DNA of 43,346 bases, from NCBI RefSeq assembly GCF_015207525.1, contig NZ_JADEWR010000009.1, positions 244,232 to 287,577 on the forward strand. Direction: 5' to 3'. Positions 18,201 through 24,724 of this stretch are shown piece after piece. Position numbers and translations under genes: made by a program. The DNA comes from Nodosilinea sp. LEGE 06152. Its GTDB lineage: Bacteria; Cyanobacteriota; Cyanobacteriia; Phormidesmidales; Phormidesmidaceae. The stretch's first letter is position 1. The number at the start of each line of letters is the position of its first letter. The notes beneath the pieces were generated by a model that searched no databases, was not told the origin of the DNA, and saw nothing but the letters and a program-made list of their open reading frames with translations.

Positions 18201-18907
18201 CCCGTGACGGCGGCCATGACATTGCCCTGATTAAAAGCAGCAATGCGCTGGGTAAACTCCTCCTGCCAGCGGGTGGAGGTTTCAGCCAGGTTGTCGCGGT
18301 ACGACTCGGCTAGGTCGCGGCGGTTGGTAACCAGCTCAACCCCGGCAGCCCGGTTGGCAATCCGCTTGCCTAGGTTGGCAATGGGTTGACCGACGGTGTT
18401 TTGCAGCACCTGCAGCACCACCCAGCCCAGGGCCACATAGCCAAAGGCGTTGCTAATGCCCAGGTTTGCGATCGCCGCCACCCCCACCACCATAGCCAGC
18501 AGGTGCCACACCGACAGCAGGTTGAGAATGGGCACCCCCAGGTAGGGCAGCGCCCCCAAAAACGCAAACAGCAGCGGCGCGTAGGCCGCCCCCAGCACCG
18601 TCACCAGCTGGCTCAAGGGTATGCTCCGTGTCCAGGGAGCTAGGGTGACCAGCCAGGTGCTCAGCACCAGAGCCAAAAAACCAAAGGCAAACAGCACCGC
18701 GTTGATGCCCAGGCTGAGGGCAAACCGGGCGGGCCGCACCTGATTGACAAACAAAACAATGCTCTGCCCAATGCCCTGGGATAGCCCTGCCAGCAGCACC
18801 AGCAGCAGCGCCAGCCCCTGCCCCCCTGGGAGCGTGGTGGCGATGCGAAAGGCTTCCTCATTGAGGGCAAAGACGTACCCCAGCACTTCCCAAAAGCGAT
18901 CGAGCAT
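15257..18907 (-). CDS. Large membrane protein with alpha/beta-hydrolase-like segment, unknown function
   Basis: 1216 residues; no family recognised with certainty. About residues 25-195 carry several hydrophobic spans in a Yip1-like arrangement, followed by a short soluble part and further spans at about 270-330. The soluble remainder includes YVVYLDGIGISSFEYLPDIE, a nucleophile-elbow-like VTLMGYSGGGQMS (serine near residue 489) and a downstream GPVGHQVPGG whose histidine could complete a serine-hydrolase triad. The C-terminal ~500 residues (from about YEIHHAPADHQG) are soluble with no known motif. A hydrolase acting at the membrane is plausible but unproven. The gene stands alone: YqgF-like gene convergent on one side, Uma2 gene upstream on the same strand. 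Confidence 0.72.
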   Translation of the reverse strand: MLDRFWEVLGYVFALNEEAFRIATTLPGGQGLALLLVLLAGLSQGIGQSIVLFVNQVRPARFALSLGINAVLFAFGFLALVLSTWLVTLAPWTRSIPLSQLVTVLGAAYAPLLFAFLGALPYLGVPILNLLSVWHLLAMVVGVAAIANLGISNAFGYVALGWVVLQVLQNTVGQPIANLGKRIANRAAGVELVTNRRDLAESYRDNLAETSTRWQEEFTQRIAAFNQGNVMAAVTGEPTALAMAGASELTVAVNAGPNAERLGNSLKPLLGLVAIAVLTAIVLILLRPLREWWFGWLAGLPTPMRLVLNLIWIGLVALVVAGLLAPLETLGWWAGWYDDEINTTVNAGNLAEPVADPSRISRYVVYLDGIGISSFEYLPDIEEFLDTLAPTLPQGMALIRGIMPYSVMNAPLDEDRPLSFLWRYADRLRFANPMSVLGLLVNIRNVLIVGVSADKRYGPLYNQGIAQVVFNGLVKNGYQVGSGTPVTLMGYSGGGQMSCASAPYLKRALGAPIDVISLGGVISANINLLKLEHLYHLSGEKDVVEKLGPKIFPGRWKLFPLSYWNRAKRRGKISFVSLGPVGHQVPGGILDPKLVLPDGRSSLGQTIDTINAILRGEILEAELERGGKANNYDIFAANPLVQYQSYPLDQRPNADLYHPIGDWIGRLILPPKHRRFGGVFYEIHHAPADHQGLLGQVVKLRWSDNPLTQKLVQAVTHDVHFSADAEYASRFGGVINPVRLNHWLRVDPLESLAGSLPEDDMIVVVEAPQVMLDKDGVTLFIDAQPMEVTGRYYGLVQFIEPVVDTDQWRVRHFDRGSRAFAGPEEVVSLPPVARMEVYGSDPSTTEGLETSPYNESGWYIYGAQNADGTFVVQSLGPRSLFRLQPQRVVFGGAKAAYRYIRKESWADVVAQKGQVGSVLCTARDNGRPEAIAAAIDEWQVGDRALILHTYGGIGGEQKEPSAATPIFFGHFAYGRAEVVHDQLADERRFEIRYYQVYAHNIDGLIAGTIHWSRYQGDRQRGWLGTRPTCDILVKLDAFSRYYYFDDERRSPLTRMEAHLQAMTARYRIGDGTGGTFVGPSNNCSQDSNQALFASLQSIGISLYRHADALIDQHPDQAEPLHQLALFNKDLKDTLQPLGSLRPAWEKNEFNLGSSIEDEPLRNLLMGLGSWRTVFPRKASDVVVHKFLKYGASAWVLRTSQVGGHDPAIEPIAPMTF

Positions 18908-19002
18908 TGGCCCAGCCTCAGTGGTATGGGGGGATTTTACTCCAAGGCCAAGGCCAAAATGGCCTCTGTTAGGTTAAATGAAGGGTTTGTGGCACGATCC
19001 CC

Positions 19003-19578
19003 CTAGCTCACCCTCAGCATAGCCTCAGCCGTCAGAGGCCAGGCTGGAAAATTGGGCGATCGCACCACCGCCTCTGCGGCAAACACCGCCTCCTCGTAGC
19101 CCTGCGCCGTGAGGCTAAAAACCGTCACCTGCCCCACCACCGGGTCGAGAATCCAGTATTCAGGGATGCCGCGCCACTCGTACTGGTTGCGCTTTTCTAA
19201 ATAGTCACGGCGGCGATTTTCAGCCCCTGGGCTAACCACTTCTACCACCAGCAACGGGGGAGCCATTTCTAGCGTGATGGCAGCCTGCCCCAGTTCGCGC
19301 ATCTGCTCGGGGTGCTCGGGACGCAAGACCGTCAGGTCTGGATAACGATTTTTGGGCTGCCCCGGCATAGCTAAGGCTAATCCTTGGAGACGAATCTGGC
19401 TCATATCTACTACAGCCTTCAAGGCCTCGTACAGCCTCAAGGCTCGATATAGGTTGTCATCAGATTCTGGCGGCATTTCAACCAGTTCTCCATTGGTGAG
19501 TTCGTGGTAGCCTTCGACCTCCTGGGCGTAGGCGAGAAAGTCGCTAAAGGTTTTGAGCTGGGGTTGAGCTTGTACCAC
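19003..19578 (-). CDS. Uma2 family (DUF820) PD-(D/E)XK nuclease-fold protein
   Basis: 191 residues, the normal length for this family, which is greatly expanded in cyanobacteria. Seen: ELTNGELVEMPPE at the N-terminus, then the nuclease-fold core with PDLTVLRPE, LLVVEVVSPGAENRRRDYLEKRNQYEW and IPEYWILDP. D of PDLTV, E of VEVVSP and the K of DYLEKR correspond to the expected D-E-K active site. Biological role is unknown. Start is GTG at 19578. It runs away from the stressosome operon, leaving a ~320-base divergent gap. Confidence 0.9.
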   Translation of the reverse strand: MVQAQPQLKTFSDFLAYAQEVEGYHELTNGELVEMPPESDDNLYRALRLYEALKAVVDMSQIRLQGLALAMPGQPKNRYPDLTVLRPEHPEQMRELGQAAITLEMAPPLLVVEVVSPGAENRRRDYLEKRNQYEWRGIPEYWILDPVVGQVTVFSLTAQGYEEAVFAAEAVVRSPNFPAWPLTAEAMLRVS

Positions 19579-19899
19579 GGGCGATCACCTGCTGCTCGAT
19601 GCCGTTATTTTATCGGCTTACCAGGTGTGTGGTAAGGCTTTCCAGGTAGGACACGCGGCTAGCTACGGCCACCGCATCGTTGAGGGTTACGCAAACAGGG
19701 CGCCACTGTCGTGAGCCTCTTACCTGAGTGAACCTTGGCCAACCCATTACACAATTATTTCCCTGGAAAACCACTGGGCTGGAATAGTCCTACACTGATG
19801 GAGATGGCTCAGATTTGCCATTAAGGAACCCTAATCGCCCCTTAATGGCAGGTTTAGGGCAAACCGACACTGGTCTTGATGGATGAAGGAAAATGCCTC
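19579..19899. other. Divergent intergenic region between Uma2 and rsbR
   Basis: No convincing ORF. It must carry promoters in both directions. The notable element is the 11-bp dyad at 19816-19850 (separate entry). TACACT at 19791-19796 could be a -10 box for the rsb operon, but no good -35 element is seen at the right distance. Confidence 0.5.
19816..19850 (+). promoter_or_regulatory. 11-bp dyad upstream of rsbR
   Basis: TGCCATTAAGG (19816-19826) and CCTTAATGGCA (19840-19850) are perfect complements separated by 13 bases; the right arm ends 49 bases before the rsbR ATG. It may be an operator or, if transcription starts upstream, a leader hairpin. There is no T-run after it, so an attenuator is less likely. 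Confidence 0.5.
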
Positions 19900-20751
19900 A
19901 TGGACATGACTCACAGCAGCAAAATACCGGAGATACTAAAAATTCATGAGGCAGATCTGCTGTCGGAGTGGAATCAGGAGCTGATCGCGACCAACACCCG
20001 CAAAGGGTTAATCAAAGAAGCAGAGCTGCAGGAAGAGTGCCGGGAATTTCTCAAGCTGCTGCGCATTGCGGCTCAATCGGGTAATTTGAGCAATATTCAG
20101 GCGCTCGAATGGCGCGAGGTGCGGGAAATGCTATCCAGCATTTCGCGATCGCGCTCCCAAAAAGGCTTCACCCCCACTGAAACGGCTACCTTTATCTTTT
20201 CATTCAAACGACCGCTGTTTGATCGGCTGCGGCAGCAGTTGCACGACTCCGCTGAGCTAGGTGAAGAGGTTTGGCAAGCCACCGACCTGCTTGATCGCCT
20301 GGGCTTGCTGGTCATAGAAGCTTACCAAAAGTCGCGAGAAGAGGTGATTTTGCGGCAGCAAGAAGAAATGATGGAACTGTCCACACCCGTGGTCAAACTT
20401 TGGGATGGCATTTTGGCCCTGCCGATTATTGGCACCCTCGACAGTGCCCGTACCCAGGTGGTGATGGAGTCGCTCTTGCAGAAAATTGTTGAAACCGGTT
20501 CAGAAGTCGCCATTATTGACATCACCGGGGTGCCAACCGTCGATACGCTGACCGCTCAACATTTGTTGAAAACGGTTACAGCCGCCCGTTTAATGGGTGC
20601 CGACTGCATCATCAGCGGCATTCGACCTCAGATTGCCCAAACGATCGTGTATCTCGGCATTGATTTAACTGATGTAACGACAAAAGCAACCTTAGCTGAT
20701 GCCTTTTTGATGGCATTAAAGCGAAGGGGAACGACGATCGCCCGTAAGTAG
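19900..20751 (+). CDS. rsbR: Stressosome scaffold RsbR (RsbRD-type N-domain + STAS)
   Basis: 283 residues from ATG 19900, chosen because GAAGGA (19885-19890) lies 9 bases upstream; an in-frame TTG-ATG at 19876 lacks a site. N-terminal half (about 5-145) is an all-helical RsbRD-like sensor domain (EILKIHEADLLSEWNQEL) rather than a globin. A linker helix leads into the STAS domain (about 165-280). Both RsbT target threonines of Bacillus RsbR appear kept: T216 in DITGVPTVDT and T248 in GIRPQIAQT. RsbR and RsbS build the stressosome core that holds RsbT until stress. First gene of a tightly packed operon running to 26740. Confidence 0.93.
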   Translation: MDMTHSSKIPEILKIHEADLLSEWNQELIATNTRKGLIKEAELQEECREFLKLLRIAAQSGNLSNIQALEWREVREMLSSISRSRSQKGFTPTETATFIFSFKRPLFDRLRQQLHDSAELGEEVWQATDLLDRLGLLVIEAYQKSREEVILRQQEEMMELSTPVVKLWDGILALPIIGTLDSARTQVVMESLLQKIVETGSEVAIIDITGVPTVDTLTAQHLLKTVTAARLMGADCIISGIRPQIAQTIVYLGIDLTDVTTKATLADAFLMALKRRGTTIARK

Positions 20752-20768
20752 GTCCAGAGGAAAAACTG

Positions 20769-21182
20769 ATGGAACGGATTCCCATCCTTCAAATGGGCGA
20801 ATTTTTGCTCGTCACGATTCAGGTCGATATGCACGATCGCCTGGCCATGACACTACAAGATGATCTGACTAATCGTATTAGTCAAACCAACGCAAACGGG
20901 GTTTTAATTGACATTTCTGCCCTAGAGATCGTCGATTCTTTTATTGGTAGAATTTTAGGCAATATTGCCAAAATGTCGCGGGTCATGGATGCTGAAACAG
21001 TGGTCGTCGGCATGCAGCCTGCTGTCGCCATTACCCTGGTGGAGCTAGGGCTTTCGCTCACCGGCATTCGCACCGCACTGAATGTGGAAAAGGGGATGGC
21101 GCTGTTGCGGGCGACGGTGGGTGAACCCGCAACCGAGGCCATTGCGACGGAATGGGACGAAGAGGACGATGCAGAAGATTGA
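20769..21182 (+). CDS. rsbS: Stressosome core protein RsbS (STAS)
   Basis: 137 residues, a single STAS domain with an acidic tail (EWDEEDDAED). The segment ISALEIVDSFIGR and the following TVVVGMQPAVAITLVELG are extremely close to Bacillus RsbS as remembered; S57 in VDSF corresponds to the serine phosphorylated by RsbT (S59 there). RsbS binds RsbT inside the stressosome and releases it on phosphorylation. AGAGG lies 8 bases before ATG. Starts 17 bases after rsbR and overlaps the start of rsbT by 14 bases. Confidence 0.95.
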   Translation: MERIPILQMGEFLLVTIQVDMHDRLAMTLQDDLTNRISQTNANGVLIDISALEIVDSFIGRILGNIAKMSRVMDAETVVVGMQPAVAITLVELGLSLTGIRTALNVEKGMALLRATVGEPATEAIATEWDEEDDAED

Positions 21183-21567
21183 GGAGATGAAAATTCAATC
21201 CTCTGCGGACGTGGTTTTGGTGAGGCAAGCCGTGCGCCAGTTTGCCATTGAGGTTGGCTTTGGTTTAGTCGACCAAACCAAAATTGTCACCGCGGCCAGC
21301 GAACTCGCTCGCAACACCCTAGATTATGGCGGCGGCGGCACCGTCAAATTAGAAACGCTTCAGGAAGGCGGGCGGCGGGGTCTCAAGCTCACCTTTGACG
21401 ATCAGGGGCCGGGCATTCCAGATGTTGATATGGCGCTCAAGGATGGCTTTACCACCGGTGGCGGTTTGGGAATGGGGCTGGGGGGGGCAAAACGGTTGGC
21501 CAACGAGTTTGAAATTGAGTCTGTAGTAGGAGAGGGAACGCGGGTAATCGTCGTACGCTGGAAGTAA
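21169..21567 (+). CDS. rsbT: Stressosome switch kinase RsbT (GHKL ATPase)
   Basis: About 132 residues from ATG 21169; ATG 21187 is an alternative but has GAGGAG abutting it. GHKL/HATPase motifs: N box SELARN (E-x3-N), G1 box DDQGPGIPD, and the lid with GGGLGMGLGGAKRL, all intact. RsbT phosphorylates RsbS and RsbR, then leaves to activate a partner; in Bacillus that partner is the RsbU phosphatase, which is not present here. Overlaps rsbS by 14 bases. Its fold recurs at the N-termini of the next two genes. Confidence 0.93.
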   Translation: MQKIEEMKIQSSADVVLVRQAVRQFAIEVGFGLVDQTKIVTAASELARNTLDYGGGGTVKLETLQEGGRRGLKLTFDDQGPGIPDVDMALKDGFTTGGGLGMGLGGAKRLANEFEIESVVGEGTRVIVVRWK

Positions 21568-21581
21568 TTTGAGGAAACCGA

Positions 21582-22589
21582 TTGAATGAATCTACGGCGA
21601 TCGCCATCACAGAGCCAAGTCAAACCGGGGAGGCCCGACGGGCCGCTCTGGCCTTAGCCACCCGGCTTGGTTTTGAGGAAACCGAGCGAGGCAAGGTTGG
21701 CATTCTGGTGACCGAGGTGGCCAGCAATCTCATTCTGCACGCCGGGGGCGGCGTGATTGTGCTACGGGCGATCGCCCAGGACGACATCCTCGGGATCGAA
21801 GTGCTGGGGCTAGATCAAGGTTCTGGCATGATGGAGGTGGAGGAATGCTTGCAAGACGGCTTTTCTACGACCGGTACAGCGGGCAACGGGCTGGGTGCCA
21901 TTCGCCGCCTCGCCGACTTCTTTGACATTTACTCGCAGCCCAACAAGGGAACTGCACTGCTCGCTCACCTTTGGGCAAAATCCTCCCTCCACTCGCCACC
22001 CAAAATCATTGAAGTTGGCGTAGTGGCGTTACCCAAGCTGGGCGAGGAAATCTCTGGAGATGCCTGGGCCTGGGAAGGCGATGATCACCGCAGCCAGTTT
22101 CTCGTGGTCGATGGGTTGGGCCACGGCCCGGCGGCGGCCAGCGCGTCATCCGCTGCTATTCGGGTGTTTCACGATTGTCATCACCAATCGCCGCAGCGCA
22201 TTGTCGAAGCGGCCCACGCGGCATTGCGCAGTACCCGAGGGGCAGCCCTGGCGATCGCCGAAATCAACTTCGAGCAGCAGACCGTTTGCTTTGCGGGCGT
22301 TGGCAATATTGCCGCCAGCATTTCTTCGGGAACCGAACACCACAACCTGATGTCCTACAACGGTACGGTGGGGCATGAGGTGCGCAAAATTAAAGAGTTT
22401 ACCTACCCCTGGTACGTCAACGGGCTGCTGACGATGCACTCCGACGGCATCAGTACCCAGTGGAAGCTCGATCGCTACCCCGGTTTAAGTCAAAAACACC
22501 CCAGCCTGATCGCAGGGGTGTTACACCGAGATTTTCATCGGGAGCGTGACGATGTAACCGTATTGGTGGCGAAAGGAACGGGCGCATGA
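21582..22589 (+). CDS. RsbT-like ATPase fused to RsbX/SpoIIE-type phosphatase
   Basis: 335 residues. Residues about 1-135 are a GHKL ATPase domain like RsbT (EVASN N box, LDQGSGM G1 box, GTAGNGLGAIRRL lid). Residues about 145-335 are a PP2C/SpoIIE phosphatase domain: SGDAWAWEGD, VVDGLGHGPAAASAS, MHSDGI and RERDDVTVL give the metal-binding aspartates. RsbX dephosphorylates RsbS/RsbR to reset the stressosome, and this protein probably does that with its own ATP-binding module. The start is TTG at 21582 with GAGG 7 bases upstream. Its stop overlaps the next ATG by 4 bases. Confidence 0.9.
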   Translation: MNESTAIAITEPSQTGEARRAALALATRLGFEETERGKVGILVTEVASNLILHAGGGVIVLRAIAQDDILGIEVLGLDQGSGMMEVEECLQDGFSTTGTAGNGLGAIRRLADFFDIYSQPNKGTALLAHLWAKSSLHSPPKIIEVGVVALPKLGEEISGDAWAWEGDDHRSQFLVVDGLGHGPAAASASSAAIRVFHDCHHQSPQRIVEAAHAALRSTRGAALAIAEINFEQQTVCFAGVGNIAASISSGTEHHNLMSYNGTVGHEVRKIKEFTYPWYVNGLLTMHSDGISTQWKLDRYPGLSQKHPSLIAGVLHRDFHRERDDVTVLVAKGTGA

Positions 22590-24715
22590 CCACCCTTTTC
22601 ACCCTGCAAGTTCACTACGAGCAGGATGTAGTGCAGGCGCGGCAGCGAACCCGCGAGTTGGCCGAGCAACTCGGGTTTGACGGGCAAGACCAGGCGCGGC
22701 TAGCCACAGCGGTTTCAGAAATTGCCCGCAACGCGTTTCAGTACGCCCAGGGTGGAACGGTGCAGTTTGACCTGGCAGAAAACCGCCAAATTTTTCTGAT
22801 TCAGGTGCAAGATCAGGGCGGGGGCATTCCGCATCTGAGCGATGTTTTAGAGGGTCGCTATGAGTCGTCTACCGGTATGGGGTTAGGCATCACTGGCACG
22901 CGCCGACTGATGGATGCCTTTGAGGTGGAGTCGAGCGAGCAGGGAACTACCGTGAGAATCGGCAAAGCTTTACCAAAGCGATCGCCCCTTCTCACCGACC
23001 TTCAGCTGCAGCAGATTCGAGATGCCGTCGGGGGGCGATCGCCCCAAAATCCCTACGACGAAATCCAGCGGCAAAACCAGGAATTGCTGCGGGCGATGGC
23101 CGAACTCCGCAAGCGCGAAGAAGAGCTAACCCACCTCAACCGTGAGTTAGAAGACACCAACCGAGGCGTGATCGCCCTCTACGCCGAACTAGACGAAAAG
23201 GCCAGCTCTCTGCAACAGGCCAACGAGCTAAAAACCCGCTTTCTTTCTAACATGAGCCACGAGTTTCGCACGCCGCTCAACTCGATTTTGAGCCTATCCC
23301 GCATGCTGCTGGCCCGCATGGATGGAGATTTGTCTTTAGAGCAAGAAAAGCAGGTGACATTCATTCGAAAAGCGGCCGATGGACTGTCGGAACTCGTCAA
23401 CGATCTGCTGGACTTGGCCAAGGTAGAAGCCGGCAAAACCGAGGTGCATCCCACCTCCTTTGAGGTGAGCGATCTGTTTGCCACCCTGCGGGGCATGCTG
23501 CGTCCGCTGCTGGTTCAGGGCTCCTCGGTATCGCTCGTGTTTGAAGAACCCGACGGCCTGCCGCCGCTCTACAGCGACGAGGGAAAAATTGCTCAAATCC
23601 TCAGAAACTTTATCTCAAATGCGCTCAAATTTACCGAGCAGGGAGAGGTGCGAGTTACAGCCGAGCAAATGGGTCAGATGATTCAGCTTTCGGTATCTGA
23701 CACCGGCATCGGTATCGCCCCAAACGACCAGGAGCGCGTCTTTGAAGACTTTGTGCAAATTGAGTCTCCCCTGCAAAAGCAGGTGACCGGCACAGGGCTA
23801 GGATTGCCCATATCCTGCAAGTTGGCCGAGCTTATGGGGGGCAGCGTTTCGGTTCAAAGTGAGCTGGGTCAAGGGTCCACCTTTTCGGTCTGTCTTCCGA
23901 TCGTTTACCCAAAAGCGACAGAGCTGCCTGATTCCCTGCAACCGATCACCGCCCTAAACCCGGCCCGCTTGCCTGTTCTAGCGATCGAAGACCACACCGA
24001 AACGCTATTTATCTACGAGAAACACCTGCAAACGTCCAGATATCAGCTGATCGCTACCCGCACCCTGGCTCAAGCCAGACAGGCCCTACAGCAGCTTCAA
24101 CCAGCGGCAATCGTGCTAGATATTTTGCTGGAGGGGCAAAACGGCTGGACGTTTTTGCGAGAACTCAAAAGTGATGAAGCCACTCGCCATATTCCTGTGC
24201 TGGTGATCACGGTTGTGAATAACGAAAAACAGGCTGTGGCCCTAGGAGCCGATGGTTTCTTAATTAAGCCTGTAGACCAATTGCCCTTGCTCACCAAACT
24301 CAATACACTAGTCGGTCAGGGCAAGACTCAAAAACTCTTACTTATTGATGATGATCCGGCTTACCGATATGTGATTAAACAGTTGTTGACGGATATTCCG
24401 TTACAGATTCTAGAGGCGGCCAGTGGTCAGGAAGGATTGGCAGTGGCGGAGATTGAACAACCTACAGCCATTCTGCTTGACCTTGAAATGCCTGAGCTGA
24501 GCGGTTTTGATACGCTCGATCGGCTGCGTAATAACTCCGTTACTCAGTCCATTCCGGTGATTATCCACTCGTCAACTCGGCTAACTGGAGAAGCCCGGAA
24601 CCGTTTCGCCCAACAAGGTGTCGCTATCCTTTCTAAGGAGAGAACATCTCAAGCAGCAGCAGCCTCTCACCTCCGAGAAGCACTTGCTAAGGCTGGACTC
24701 GTTTTAGATGCTTGA
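22586..24715 (+). CDS. Hybrid histidine kinase with N-terminal RsbT-like ATPase
   Basis: 709 residues, predicted soluble. Order: RsbT-like GHKL domain (about 1-135; SEIARN, QDQGGGIPH, STGMGLGITGTRRL), coiled coil (about 165-215), HisKA with H225 in NMSHEFRTPLN, HATPase_c (about 330-445; FISNALKFTEQG, SDTGIGIAP, GTGLGLPISCKL), then two receivers (about 465-580, acceptor D512; about 587-705, acceptor D632), both with Ser/Thr and Lys in the expected places. There is no classical sensor such as PAS, GAF or a membrane part, so the RsbT-like domain is the likely input, docking on the stressosome (inference). Translation is coupled to the preceding phosphatase through ATGA. Confidence 0.93.
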   Translation: MTTLFTLQVHYEQDVVQARQRTRELAEQLGFDGQDQARLATAVSEIARNAFQYAQGGTVQFDLAENRQIFLIQVQDQGGGIPHLSDVLEGRYESSTGMGLGITGTRRLMDAFEVESSEQGTTVRIGKALPKRSPLLTDLQLQQIRDAVGGRSPQNPYDEIQRQNQELLRAMAELRKREEELTHLNRELEDTNRGVIALYAELDEKASSLQQANELKTRFLSNMSHEFRTPLNSILSLSRMLLARMDGDLSLEQEKQVTFIRKAADGLSELVNDLLDLAKVEAGKTEVHPTSFEVSDLFATLRGMLRPLLVQGSSVSLVFEEPDGLPPLYSDEGKIAQILRNFISNALKFTEQGEVRVTAEQMGQMIQLSVSDTGIGIAPNDQERVFEDFVQIESPLQKQVTGTGLGLPISCKLAELMGGSVSVQSELGQGSTFSVCLPIVYPKATELPDSLQPITALNPARLPVLAIEDHTETLFIYEKHLQTSRYQLIATRTLAQARQALQQLQPAAIVLDILLEGQNGWTFLRELKSDEATRHIPVLVITVVNNEKQAVALGADGFLIKPVDQLPLLTKLNTLVGQGKTQKLLLIDDDPAYRYVIKQLLTDIPLQILEAASGQEGLAVAEIEQPTAILLDLEMPELSGFDTLDRLRNNSVTQSIPVIIHSSTRLTGEARNRFAQQGVAILSKERTSQAAAASHLREALAKAGLVLDA

Positions 24716-24724
24716 GGATGCACC

